A DNA stretch of 64,000 nucleotides from Apostichopus japonicus (GCF_037975245.1 NC_092568.1:11989501-12053500), one strand, 5' to 3'; shown: positions 36,119 to 48,434, numbered from the stretch's first letter. The notes: generated by a model from the sequence alone, not told the origin. Numbers and translations: made by a program.

Positions 36119-36122
36119 GCAC

Positions 36123-36272
36123 GCTCACACAATGACTGAAATTAGGCTCAATGGTTGGCAAATGAATAAAAAACAAAGTTCCGTTAACTTTGCAGGAAAC
36201 GAAAGTAGGCTATCTAAGTTGAACCATACAACTTTATGCATTATCTTGAAAGGATTTGTCAAATTCATATAT

Positions 36273-36315
<43 letters not shown>

Positions 36316-38902
36316 GGCTGTCATCTTGATATGTTACAGGCATTTACTGAAAGGTGTAGTGCACAGAACACAATATATGTGAACGCGAAGAAAATAGGAA
36401 TGCACGTATACGATTATTCATCCAGCTAACGGCATAATGTGTTTATAACTATAGCGCGATTAACAGTGACAGAAAACGACCCTCAGTCCCAAACTAATTG
36501 GTCACTAACCTCAAAATTGCTAGAGATGATTGTATTTGCAATACAGGTTGCGAGCAGGTAATGGAAACTAAAGATCAGCAAACATTGTTTCCGACGGAAT
36601 CCCCCTTACGTGTTACGCGTTGTTGTATTTATATCACAACGCGAGTCGCCAAAAAAATGGGGAAGTACTGGGATTGTTCCTGTGTTTCGTTTGAACCAGA
36701 GCTCAGTGGTTTACGCAAATGAGTGAGGGGGGACTTTCTTCATTCGGCAGGGTGAGAATTACACCCCCTCCCCATTCATGCAACCTCATACACACACACA
36801 CACACCGACCCCGGCACGCACATACACAAGTTGAGTATTTATTACCACAACATTGCGTTAAAAGCTATACGTATAGGCCTTATAGTCTATAAATATGCAT
36901 TATATTGTGTTGAGGGGGGGGGGGGGATACCAGCCATGCATTCGCCTACATACCGGGGTTCGGCTTCAACGACCCAAGGGTCGCACCTCTCCATAAAAGC
37001 TCTGATTCATTTCTGACCTTCCATAAAGGTTCATAAACCCTCCTAAACTCAGTCGGGGATGGGTGTTTGAATTTGCTCCCCATCCCCCCTATGAAATCCT
37101 GTGCACGCAACTGCCGAAGCTCAATGGGAAATCGCGGTCGACCAATAGAATATCTAAGAAATCCTGATGGATAATAAGCTACCAAGATGGATCGAAAATA
37201 ACTTAACGGTGTGGTAGTGAAAAGGAGGGGGGGGGGGGATTAGCGGTTGTCGGAGGGAAGGATCAGGAGTTGACGGGAGGGGAGAATCAGGGGTTGACGG
37301 GTATAAGAAAGATTAAGTGGTTTACCGTCGAAAGATATTTATTATAGTTTGTTGCATATATTATGCGTTATTTATATTTCATCATGTTGAATAAGGTTAA
37401 ACTATGGGTAAAAGTGTTATTGGATGCTATACGTAAATGGATAGGACGATCACTGTCACTAAATATATGATTCTAATGGCAAAGCTGTATTTAGTGATAG
37501 GTTTCCATGATCTGAATGTATGTTTGCATGGTCGTTATTTCATTTCAAATTTGTAATTGGGGAAAGGCCGACTGTCTCGTTCCTGGGTGAGGGGGAGGGG
37601 GAGCAGGTTCGCGATGTTTATCGTTTTGAATAGTGGTAAATGTTTCGTTATCATTCATTTCTCTCTCCACCCCTCTCTCTCTCTCCCCCTCTCTCTCTCT
37701 CTCTCTTTATACCGCAGGGTTATCTGAGTAAAGTGGCCTCTGTTAAGACCTTTTCGGGCGGGAGGTTTAACCACTTTATTCTGATTTTGATATCATCGCA
37801 ACGGACGTCTTCCGTTGTAAATATATAGCATGAATTTGTGAAATTATACTCAACAACTTTAAACCACCAACATTCGACACAATAGGCCATTCGATGATCA
37901 AATAACAAGAAGTTGGAAAAGGGTGTCTCTTCGAACCTTCACTCAGTTAAATCGCGCATTTGGGCTTAAACGATGTTATAGGCCTACATGTTAACTTGAA
38001 AACTCAAGTATGGAAGTCGTTTCTCATTGTCTTTTATCATATTACCAATATAGTTGACAGGGCAATCGTATATACCAGCATGTTTACACCGGATTAAAGA
38101 GACTGACTATAGGAATATTTATAGGAATATATATATATATATATAGGATATGTATGTATATATATATATATATATATATAGGATATGTATGTATATATAT
38201 ATATATATAGGATATGTATGTATATATATATATATATATATAGGATATGTATGTATATATATATATACTTGATTTCCCATCTTAAGTCTCATCGATATAC
38301 TTTTCTTACAATAAATCTAATGTACTTCATTAGACCTTATAGAAGTATTATGTTCTACTGGTATTTTTGGTAGCATTCCATATCTTAAAGCAGCAGTTAG
38401 CTTTGAATATTAAATTTAAAGGGGGGGGGGGCATTCATGTTAGGCAACAATTTGTAATATGGGGGGGGGCGGTGACAAGGTTATGAGTGAGGTATAAGCT
38501 GACACTAGAAAATGCATAAGATAGTCTCATAGTTTACTTATTCCAAACATTTTGGGAAAGAATATTCCGTTAAGGTTATTGAAAACTTAATTGTGCTGTA
38601 AAAAAATGCATATTGCTGGTTTAATTTCAACAGGTCAGTTGGCTGAATAAAATATACACTCGAGAAATAAGTCAATTGTGCACTTAACACCCATTAGTAG
38701 ATTAGATGAAAGGGTATATGCTTAACTCAGACAATTTTTAATCAGTACCGTAACAGATTCACCAACTATATACAGCAACTCTGCTGTAACCGGTTCCATC
38801 GTGTCTTGAAGACTTCCCGAAAACAAATAACTGTTTGGAACTTGAAGTAATTAGTTATTTAATTGGCATAGTCAATAATCTTTGACTTTTAATATTTGAA
38901 CT
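36123..38902. other. Intergenic DNA with simple repeats
   Basis: It contains a TA run at about 36270-36311, a CA run near 36783, poly-G tracts near 36905 and 37227, and a CT run at 37673-37706. No coding exon is supported. The promoter and any 5' UTR of the downstream receptor gene should lie toward its right end. Confidence 0.6.
38126..38275. repeat. TA-rich minisatellite (GGATATGTATG plus TA runs)
   Basis: Four TA runs of 14-22 bases are each separated by TAGGATATGTATGTA. The overlapping frames seen here are artefacts of the repeat. Confidence 0.88.
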
Positions 38903-41900
38903 ATGGACGAGCGCAAGAATATTTTTCTGAAAGCTGCTACTGTTACATTATTTATGGTTCAATTTGCCTTCCGCCGCGGAGAGAGTAAGTTGTAGAATAT
39001 CTTTCTTGATTTATTTAGTTTCGGTGTCACTCGGTATATATGTATTGCTGGTTTAAGAGGTGTAGCTAACACACGGAGAGTTTTATGCTGAGGAGTATAA
39101 TGCTTTGCAATCAATACCCTTTCATTCCTTAGGCCTATCAACCTTTAGTGATTCGTTATGAATATTGACACCAGTTCATCCACACCGGTAATATCCGTAA
39201 GAAATGTTCTTTATTGTGAAGGATATATGCGTAGGTAGTGTGTTCTGTTGTTCATGGAAATTCTATTTTCTATATGAGGATATATCCTTACGATTGAGCC
39301 TATACCTGTGATAATAAGGTATGTGTAGCACAGCGCCCATAAAGAGCCAAGTTAATGTATCTTTTATCCAGTCTCTTGCCGTTTTGGTGTTTTAATTCAC
39401 AACGGTGTTACTACTTATAGAACGCCAAATGGCTCACATGATACTGATAATGGAATGAAGGATATGTAGATCTTCTTTACGATATATTCACACTCATGTG
39501 AGTTTTATTAACCTGATATGTGTCTGACGTAAACACGTTTGTTGCTACTGTATAAAGACGTGCACATGATATTCATGAATATATCGGTTTATAAAATTAA
39601 ATAAACTTCAGAGCATTATCGTATCATGAGCAAAAGGCTCACAAAATATGATACTGAGAGACCCTGGCAGGTGTACACTATACGATAAATCTGTTATGTG
39701 ATATTTTGCGTCAGCATTTATTTACATACGTTATATACATATTCATTTACATTATGGATGTATCTTTCAGCTTGGCATGTCATGGTATAACTGCGAGACT
39801 GTCGGCGTCCCACAACTATACCCAGTCAACTTGTATCTTTGCTACCCAAGTCTCTAACAAAGACCCATTCCCCACTCCCCGGGTTTGTTTTTATGTGTTC
39901 TGAATTGGAATTCTTCCCAACTTACTAACTTTTATACGATTGGTATATATTCTCTATTTTGTAGCTGCAGAATTATCTGCCCCTAAACGCCTTGCGGATG
40001 ACCTCTTACGTAATTATGGCTCTCCTTTCGTCAGGCCTGTCCGGAATCATACCAACATGGTGAACGTTTATTTCAGACCCAGACCAGTTTGGTTTGCCGA
40101 TTTTGTAAGTTGGTGTATTTTGAAATACTTCCCTCTAACATTTATTTATACAATATCGATATTCCTCTACGAAAATAGTTTGGCATTATTTATATATAGT
40201 ACATGATAGTTCCATGATTCACTCACGAAACAATGTTTTAGATAAACTTAAGTGCATGACGTTATAGTTCCTGAAAAGTACAAATCCAGAATGCCATTAT
40301 ATATAGGCTGTATACTGTTTACTCAGAAATGTTTTATCATACAGCTATAGTGCTCAAGAAGCATAAACTCAAGACAGACAATCAACTCTTGTTTCCATAC
40401 GCAGGTTGATGTTAAAGGTCATCAGTTCTACCCCCAGATATGCTAGAAAGTCAAATAATGGGCACTATATTGCTCCAAACTGTATTAAGCATTTCATCGC
40501 CACCTTTAAAAGTACTTTCTTCACTGACACATTGGACTGTATAACTTAACACTCCTCGATATCTGACATTAATGAGGAGATTCATAACTACCATGGCAGA
40601 AAGCCTATTTTATGATCTTTATCTTGTTAAAGATTTGGGGCCAATACCGATGGCATTTAAGGTTGAAAGGAGAAGACAACTCGTTTCGTTATATTTCAAG
40701 ATATATGATAGAGATGAATCTGATGATCAGCCTTCTCTAACACAGATACGACCAAATCGTCGGAAGACGGTTTAAATCTCATTTTCTCCATGCAATGTGT
40801 GGTGTCAAAAGTGCCGTTATAGAACGCGACACTGCAGCGTTTAGCGTTACCTATTACTTTGTACATTTGCAATTTTAAATTAATCTCTGTGCTGTTACTT
40901 ATGAAAGCAATGTTCATGTAATAATATAAACGTCAGCCCAATCACACGTAGACAATAAAGAAGGAATATAATGGAGATTATGATAGGTAAATATACTTCA
41001 CCTTTCGTTGAAGTATAGTTTACATCCCTTGTATTTCAAACTTTCTTCATATGGCGTTCAATTTTCACTTTCAATATCTTGGCGACCATCCCAGTTATGT
41101 TTTGGCCGGGTAGGGTATATAGGGAAGTACGTACCGTATCTTCTCTATCCTTTGAGAAAGTTAATGTGATTAAAACTGCGTAATTGCATTGCATTGCATT
41201 ATTGTTTTGGCGGCCGTCCTGCAAAAAAAGAGTCGCGACCCCAATATTGAATACCAGGGCTTTGCATGATAGAATCTGTGAGAAGATTGCCCTTTATGCA
41301 CTCAGTACGTATATAGGTAACAACCTCTGAGGAACAAAAAATGTGGTGATGTGTATCGAACTGTGTTTAGTGTTGTTGTCTTTAAGTTTTATCCGTGGCG
41401 AAAGTTCAAACAGTTACGTCACGTTATTAATGTGAACACATCGCTTTATATTTATCACTAAAAAGAATATGTTCATCCGTCTGTTTCACAGTTTCTCTTT
41501 TGTACTTTGTTTTTCGACACTTACGTGTAAACGTTGTCAAAATATTCGATTGCGTGACCAAAAAACCAATGGCTAAAATTAATTCAAGGTAAAGTGGTTT
41601 TCTGGATACTTAACAATCGCAAAAAAGAGGACGATCCAATTTGCAGGTATTTTGACCTCTGACCTTATACCCATGACGTCATCAATCACGCAGACACACG
41701 TATACACTCACGTACACACTCACAAATAACTTCCTCACATTTCTGATGTGGGGTGAAGTACATCGTCTCATCTCCCTACACATTACCTGTAGAGAGATGA
41801 GATAATTATGGAAGGTCGATATCTAAGTTCATTAACCTATTTCAATTTTGTGGATGTCGATTAATATTTCTAATATTGAACAACATGAAGGAACTGACGC

Positions 41901-44900
41901 CAGCTTATTTAGTTTACTATAGGAGTTCTGTGACAAAGAAGTTTCTCTGGGGTGGTGACTTTCGAGGAGATTAATAATAATAATAATCATAGTAATATTA
42001 CTATTTATGTAAATAATAATGTTAATAATAATAAAAATAATAATAAAATAATAATAATAATTATTAATATTATTAATATTATCATTATTATTATTAGAAG
42101 TTTTTTTTACGACGCCTTAAGCAACCACAAATGTGGGAGAAACCCGTAAGGGCTTATGGATTACAACTTACACGTCGGGCGGCTGCCAATTCAACATTTT
42201 AACTCAAAGTTGGAATCTTTTCAATTTAAAAAGACATTTCAGATGGGAAACCGTAGATTGCTCTTGGATGACAAACCCACCTTACAATGACCCGGCCGGG
42301 TATCGAACCCGGAAACTCCCGATTGCTAAGTCTCATTGATTCAATTGCCACCGCTTTTATCCACTCGGCCACCTTACAAACCTTACAACATCAAATGTAT
42401 AAGACAGGAACTGAAACTGATTGGTATTATGTTATGCCCTCTTTACAATAATTGAAATGTTCCATATGAAATATAAACTATTTTTCTTCTCTATCTGGTT
42501 ACCAGGATGAATCAAAACAGGTTTTGTCATTCGTCTCAACAAACAAATATGTAAGATATTTCACTTTCCAATTAACAAGCTTTATTATTTTTATCAATTT
42601 TAATACCAAGATATTACAGTGTGACTTATTTTGATTTTGTTATGTGCTTAAATTGTCCACGCATTTATGATCAAACTCGAATGGACGCACACATGAATGC
42701 ACCCCAGGTATACACGCACCCGCTCACGCCCATAGACGCCTCAGTCGAGGCCGAGGGGAGCAAGTGGGGTAGGGGTTAATGGTTCAGTCGGGGATGTGTT
42801 GCATTCAGCCACGGAAGAATTAGACCACTGATGTTGAGGTGTACATCCGTTTTTCAACCACCACACAAAGATCAACAGCCTGTTTTAGCACAACCTTGCA
42901 TGGATGGATGGATGGATGGATGGATGGATGGATGGATGGATGGATGGATGGATGGATGGATGGATGGATGGATGGATGGATGGATGGATGGATGGATGGA
43001 TGGATGGATGGATGGATGGATGGATGGATGGATGGATGGATGGATGGATGGATGGATGGATGGATGGATGGATGGATGGATGGATGGATGGATGGATGGA
43101 TGGATGGATGGATGGATGGATGGATGGATGGATGGATGGATGGATGGATGGATGGATGGATGGATGGATGGATGGATGGATGGATGGATGGATGGATGGA
43201 TGGATGGATGGATGGATGGATGGATGGATGGATGGATGGATGGATGGATGGATGGATGGATGGATGGATGGATGGATGGATGGATGGATGGATGGATGGA
43301 TGGATGGATGGATGGATGGATGGATGGATGGATGGATGGATGGATGGATGGATGGATGGATGGATGGATGGATGGATGGATGGATGGATGGATGGATGGA
43401 TGGATGGATGGATGGATGGATGGATGGATGGATGGATGGATGGATGGATGGATGGATGGATGGATGGATGGATGGATGGATGGATGGATGGATGGATGGA
43501 TGGATGGATGGATGGATGGATGGATGGATGGATGGATGGATGGATGGATGGATGGATGGATGGATGGATGGATGGATGGATGGATGGATGGATGGATGGA
43601 TGGATGGATGGATGGATGGATGGATGGATGGATATATGGATATATGGATGGATGGATGGATATATGGATAGATCGATAGATATATGGATTGATAGATTGA
43701 TATATAACAATATCACAATGAAATTCAACTTAACTTGAAACCTTTGGGATAATACTTTGCACGACTCTATTGAATGACTCGGCCCAAGTCAGAAAACTTA
43801 CTGGTAAAGAAGACGTCTCGAAGTGACTGGTTACAAACCTATATGTGTTACAGCTATCGGCGGTAGATTTGTACGCTGCATATCATGAGGTTTTATCGGC
43901 ATATCATTTTATCCTGTTTCAGTGACAATGTATATAAACAAACGTTTACGGATTGAAGCATATTGTAGACCCTAAACTGGGTACCATATTCAATCAAGAT
44001 ATCTCAACTGATTGCTTGCACGTTTTCCTACACAAAATGAAGCTCGGTTAAGCAGTCCGCAAATGACAGAAACCTGCTTATGCATGGCAACTATTAATAT
44101 GATATTTTATTGCCATTGTATTACATACTTGTCTGAGTTTCTTTGAAGGATTAAAGATAACATTTCTTTGATCAAGTTATTTCATTTCATTTGTTTCGTT
44201 CTTTCAGGAATGGACAGACGAGTACCTTACTTGGAATCCTGATGATTATGATGGTATTGAGAAGATTACGTTAGGAAAAGATCAGATCTGGTTTCCAGAT
44301 ATAACAACTTTTGAAAGGTACGACGATGGGTGGATTGAAATTATCTTTATATTGGAAGATGAAGCCCATGTTTCTAATGAGTGATTATTTATAGGGTGTG
44401 AAGACTCGCGCACAAAGAACGTCTCATGCCGGTAATCTGACCTAGTTTCAAATGAGGTGTGACAGAAGTGTTAGACACCACCATCGATCCCAGAAAATAC
44501 ACACACAGCTTGCTACCGTCGGTAATTAGACATAAGTGTACTGTCAATACATATAGCTACGGTCAATAACCAAAAAACAGTGTACATAGCAGCGTGGACA
44601 TCTCAGGTCTAGATAAAAGATAACAAAGTATCACGTTTCATTACTGTCTGCATTTTGTAGCGACAAGAAGAAAACGTCATTTGCAAGCAACGGAAAGTTA
44701 ACTTTTTCTGAGCGCGGCACGAGGTTTTGGGGCGAGTCTTTAATGCCTTTTAGGACGACAACCTTTACAGGAAAATTGAGCTAGACCAGACTCACAGGCA
44801 AAGTTTGTTCTACTATTAAGATAGTTTAGAATAAGAGTACATAATAACATTTTCACATTTTGAATAGTTGCTTTGAAGGTAATTTTGCAGAGATGATACT

Positions 44901-47900
44901 GATATTGACCTCCTATGCAGTAAAGATATTAAATGATGATAACCTGTAAACACTTTCCAAACGTTATTTGTCAATATTTGTCCTCCTCATATGGCTGTGA
45001 TGACAATGACAGAGTTGGAAACGGACCAGCTGAAGCTAACATGGAAGACACTTTTGTAACCGCAGACTACCGAGGCAACTTGGTCTATTACAATCTCGTG
45101 TTCCTGTCGGTGTTTTGCAAGATGGACGTCCGTCTCTTCCCGTACGATACTCACTCATGCCCTGCTCGATTTTTGTCTTTCGCCTACGAAGGGGATGCCG
45201 TAAGTTTTGTTACATGCTTCAACTGTAGTTATTTCAATAAGAAAAACACCCGAAGGTATATCGAAACCTTGGTAACGGATTTTAACGCAGTTTCTGAGTT
45301 GACTTGGATAGTTTTTTTCTTTCTCGACGACACTTTTCTATACTTAAAACCATATATAATAATGTAGTTTATTATCTTGAGCAATACACTTTCATATATA
45401 TAGGATAATGAAATAGAGGTCAATATTTTCAATTTCCTCTTCGAAGGACTTGTACCTTTCTATCATATAGCGCCGGATCGAAGTCCCCTTCTGATAATGT
45501 ATGTAAGTATTTTAGATCCTCCTGCTAGCAGGAACTCGCAAAGAAGCCTCATTGGCTTATCAAAGCCGCCAGTTGACCGAAGTCAGTCTCTTACATTTAT
45601 ATTTAACGTCCATGATTATGAATTGTCAATTGTCAATAACTCTGTAACTGGACGACATACATTAATCTTGGAGTGACTCTAACCAGGGACCTTATGATTG
45701 GAAGGCACCGGCGTTAACCACTGAGCTAACACTCCACAGAGTGAAGAGTTCCTACTATATAATGAAGAGTTCCTATATACGTGCCTGAAAAGGCATTCTT
45801 CACTGACTATAGTTCAGTGTACTGAAACAGTATGCCAGCTATAATATAATGTCATACCGTTATGAGTTTATGAAATCATGCATGCCAATTTACAATATAC
45901 TGTTACACCGGCGCGAAGCGTTTAATTGATTGTGTTTTGTACAGGCTACGTTATACCGGTATACCGCCAAAAGTCATACCGTCTGTATATATCGTCATGT
46001 TACAGGTTGCAGTTTTCAATACCAATGACTCCGATAGTAGCGAAACAGCCCTAAAGAACAACGGTGTTTGGGCGGTTGCCCATTATCATTTTGAAGAAGT
46101 TGAAATCAAATATCCGTGTTGTCCACTACCGTACAGAGAAGTGCACTTTACCATGGACATACGGAGGGAGAGTGGATTTTACGTTCTTAATGTCGGTATA
46201 CCAACGTTACTGTTATCACTAACTACTCTGTCGGTTTTCTTACTTCATCCCGAGTGTGGTGAGAAGATATCTCTATGCGTCAACAATGTCTTAGCTTGGA
46301 TCATTTTTCAACAACTGTTGACAATGAACATGCCACCTACTGGAGACCAAACTCCTATTGTGGGTAAGTGTCCAGTCTTGCTTTCAATGACGCCTCTACT
46401 TATAAAGTGGTGTTACAATTTGTTTCTAAATATAAAGACAGCAGGTGAGGCAAATCCAAATGGTGGAGGGGAGCCGGGAGAGAGGACCGGAGAAATACTC
46501 CCAACAAGTTTTGTTCGAAAACCTCAAAAGTGCCCTTTTCTATAGTGCCTCTGGTAAGTCTTGCTTAATGAAAAAGAAACACTTCGTTATTTGCAAGATA
46601 TCTTCACTTGTTTTGAGAAATGAAATAATCTGTTCTTAGAAAATGCAATTTTGTTGGAAATTAAACAAAATAGTAACTGAAATGTATCGTTTCTTGAAGC
46701 ACATTTGAGGTGATTTTGTGGTTTGCCCGTGACCTGTCCCAATCCCCGCCTCCCCACACCAGTCACCCCCAAGATTGTACCACTGGCTGGTTCTGTCAGC
46801 CAGATTAGATCCAGTTTGGTGTTAATGGTAGTACGATTTTTGGTGTTTCTATTTTTCAGCTTATTACTTTGCAGTGGTCATCACTATCAGTTTTCTCTCG
46901 GTTCTCACGACGTGCGTCACTCTTAGTATTTACCACACCAAAACCAACCGTCCCCTACCAGGACTACTTAGGCAGGTTTTGCTCATCGGAGGACGAAATT
47001 CCAGTCACAGAAGTTTAAAGCCTACTAAGTTAGAAGTTTCTATGTAGGTCAAAGTTCAATAATTGATTTTATCCAAACTACCCACTTTGGTTTGAATGCC
47101 ACATAATATTATGCTATTTTGAATCATATGTGTACATGTAACTATTAAACTTCAATGCACTATCCAAACAGAAAGGTCACGTGCACAGTTCACCGTAGGC
47201 TACACACAGTCGGTTTGTGTTTATTAACAGGTTCGTCCAGAGGAAAAATTTACGCTAAACAGACGGAAGAGAAATATATTCTAGGCATCCTAGTGAAACT
47301 TGCAATCGATTTCTACTTACCATTTTCGAGATTACAACATTTGAATTTGACACGTTTTTTCGCAATAAAAGTTCATTTATGGTACAAACTGTAACTGTGA
47401 CAATTTTAAATCTCAATATCTCGAGGACGCGCCATACATACAGGAGGAATTGGATGTAAACTTCCCTATACGGGCATGCTTAGAAAATGTTCCTCTTTCA
47501 GCTGTCAAAAAGCAAAAAACAAAATATGTCCCCTGGACTATCGTTTGAAATCGGCGAATGGGTGTGCTCTAAGATGGGTCCTTGTTTACTTAAAGTTTCC
47601 ATGTATGCCATTTAGAAACTTTGATCACAAACTAATCGCTTCAACTCCACTTGATAATTTGTGTTGTTCTCCGTTAAATAACACTGTGACTCTCAGTGAC
47701 GTCGAGAGACAGTCCGATTCCCCAATATGTGAGGTATTTAGTTTTCCTTAAGTATATAATATGAACATGGGCATATATTATCCTTTATCCCTTATATCCC
47801 GGGCTCCTTAATTTACCACAGTATTCTAAGTTGAAGCCCCCCCCCCCCCCTCCCCGTCACCTCCCTCTCGTCAGGCTTGGTGACTTTATTTAGTTCATTT

Positions 47901-48434
47901 TGAAGACTGCGTACATGCTTGAGGAAATATGGGGTTACTTTCCCGTTCATGAAACAATCCCTCGTTAATAAAGTTAACTTACATGTAGCGTACTGTTTTT
48001 TTTTTTCTTCTTTTGCATTAACTTATCTAAGGCCGAAGAAAACTGAGGGTTTGCTTCGTAACTCGAGATGCATGGAGGCCAGAGGTCACGAATTTTCCTC
48101 GTTTGATTCCGCCGTTCAAGCTCCTGGAATGAGCGACAGAAGATCGTCAAAAGGAGATTCAAACAGGGGAACGAATAACTCCATGGGAACAACGGATGGA
48201 ATGACCCCTTTGACAATGCCTGGAAGTGACGACACCGATGACGAAACAGCTGGAGCATCTTTTGAAACCGAATGGGTGAAAGCAGCGATCAGGATCGATG
48301 TGATCTTGTTTATCCTCTCATTGTCTGCGATGACTTTAGCAGCTTTATACTGCGCCATGTTATTTAAATTCCACAAACCTGATCACGATCACGACGAGCT
48401 TGAGACCGGCGATGAGGATCACCATGATGACTAG
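38903..48434 (+). CDS. Nicotinic acetylcholine receptor-like Cys-loop channel subunit
   Basis: Pentameric ligand-gated channel subunit of the cell membrane. Exons: 38903-38984 (start, hydrophobic signal-like segment), 39965-40104, 42506-42550, 44208-44317, 45013-45199, 46006-46363, 46860 to probably 47028, and 48032-48434. They give about 497 residues, the usual family size. The 45-nt and 110-nt exons match the classic exon 3 and 4 sizes of vertebrate nicotinic genes. The Cys-loop is C161-x13-C175 ([15 protein letters not shown]). Loop C YPCCPLPY (224-231) has the paired cysteines of alpha subunits. TM1 contains [12 protein letters not shown]2 follows GEKISL (Glu at -1', Leu at 9'), TM3 is [15 protein letters not shown], and TM4 is in the last exon ([19 protein letters not shown]). 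The tail is rich in His, Asp and Glu. Binding-box residues are changed (see findings). The intracellular-loop junction 47028/48032 keeps frame but uses a weak donor, so extra loop exons are possible. Confidence 0.88.
41968..42385 (-). mobile_element. tRNA-derived SINE with AAT-rich tail
   Basis: Read on the minus strand from about 42380, GGTGGCCGAGTGG (A box, Leu/Ser type) is followed about 60 bases later by GGGTTCGATACCC (B box, 42310-42298). A non-tRNA body follows to about 42110, and the tail is poly-A then (AAT)n over 42098-41968. It sits in receptor intron 2. It is not a functional tRNA because no cloverleaf with a paired acceptor stem can be drawn. Confidence 0.7.
42899..43705. repeat. 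(TGGA)n microsatellite, about 183 uninterrupted units
   Basis: Pure TGGA repeats run from 42899 to 43632, then a degenerate GATATATGGATAGATCGATA zone runs to about 43705. It lies in intron 3 of the receptor gene. All three plus frames and the minus frame stay open, giving MDGW and HPSI repeat proteins that are not real genes. Confidence 0.97.
45404..45502 (+). CDS. Candidate 99-nt cassette exon of the Cys-loop receptor
   Basis: An open 33-codon segment is bounded by ATATATAG| and TAT|GTAAGT, starting and ending in phase 0 between two receptor exons that also meet in phase 0 (45199 and 46006). It begins [15 protein letters not shown] and would enter the extracellular domain just after the loop B region (...AYEGDA), near loop F. 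Inclusion gives about 530 residues, skipping about 497. It could be an alternative exon, a constitutive exon or chance. Confidence 0.45.
45530..45735 (-). mobile_element. tRNA-derived SINE, second type
   Basis: Minus-strand GGAGTGTTAGCTCAGTGG (A box TTAGCTCAGTGG) begins near 45735 and ends in GGTTAGAGTCACTCC near 45671. The outer six bases GGAGTG and CACTCC pair like an acceptor stem, but the B box is decayed (GGTTAGAGTCA). The body runs down to about 45530 and contains TTTGATAAGCCAATGAGGCT. It is in receptor intron 5. Confidence 0.6.

Larger units (their letters stand above)
30220..36122 (+). mobile_element. Candidate 5.9-kb DNA transposon with SAM-like protein gene
   Basis: The element spans 30224-36118. 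The left end ACTCTTAAAACACCTGGGTC and the reverse complement of the right end, ACTCTAAAAACACTTGGGTT, match at about 18 of 21 positions. GCAC directly precedes the left end (30220-30223) and directly follows the right end (36119-36122), a possible 4-bp target duplication. Just inside both ends are clusters of TGGGTC/GACCCA in both orientations, densest at 35.89-36.12 kb. The interior carries plus-strand exons of a protein family of unknown function that is multicopy in fish and invertebrates, as I recall. I recognise no DDE transposase. The superfamily is undetermined, and the short duplication could be chance. Confidence 0.6.

Noticed and set aside
42820-43738. Long open frames encoding MDGW or HPSI repeats on both strands
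   Set aside because: They are the translation of a pure TGGA microsatellite lying in an intron between confirmed receptor exons. All frames are open for trivial reasons.
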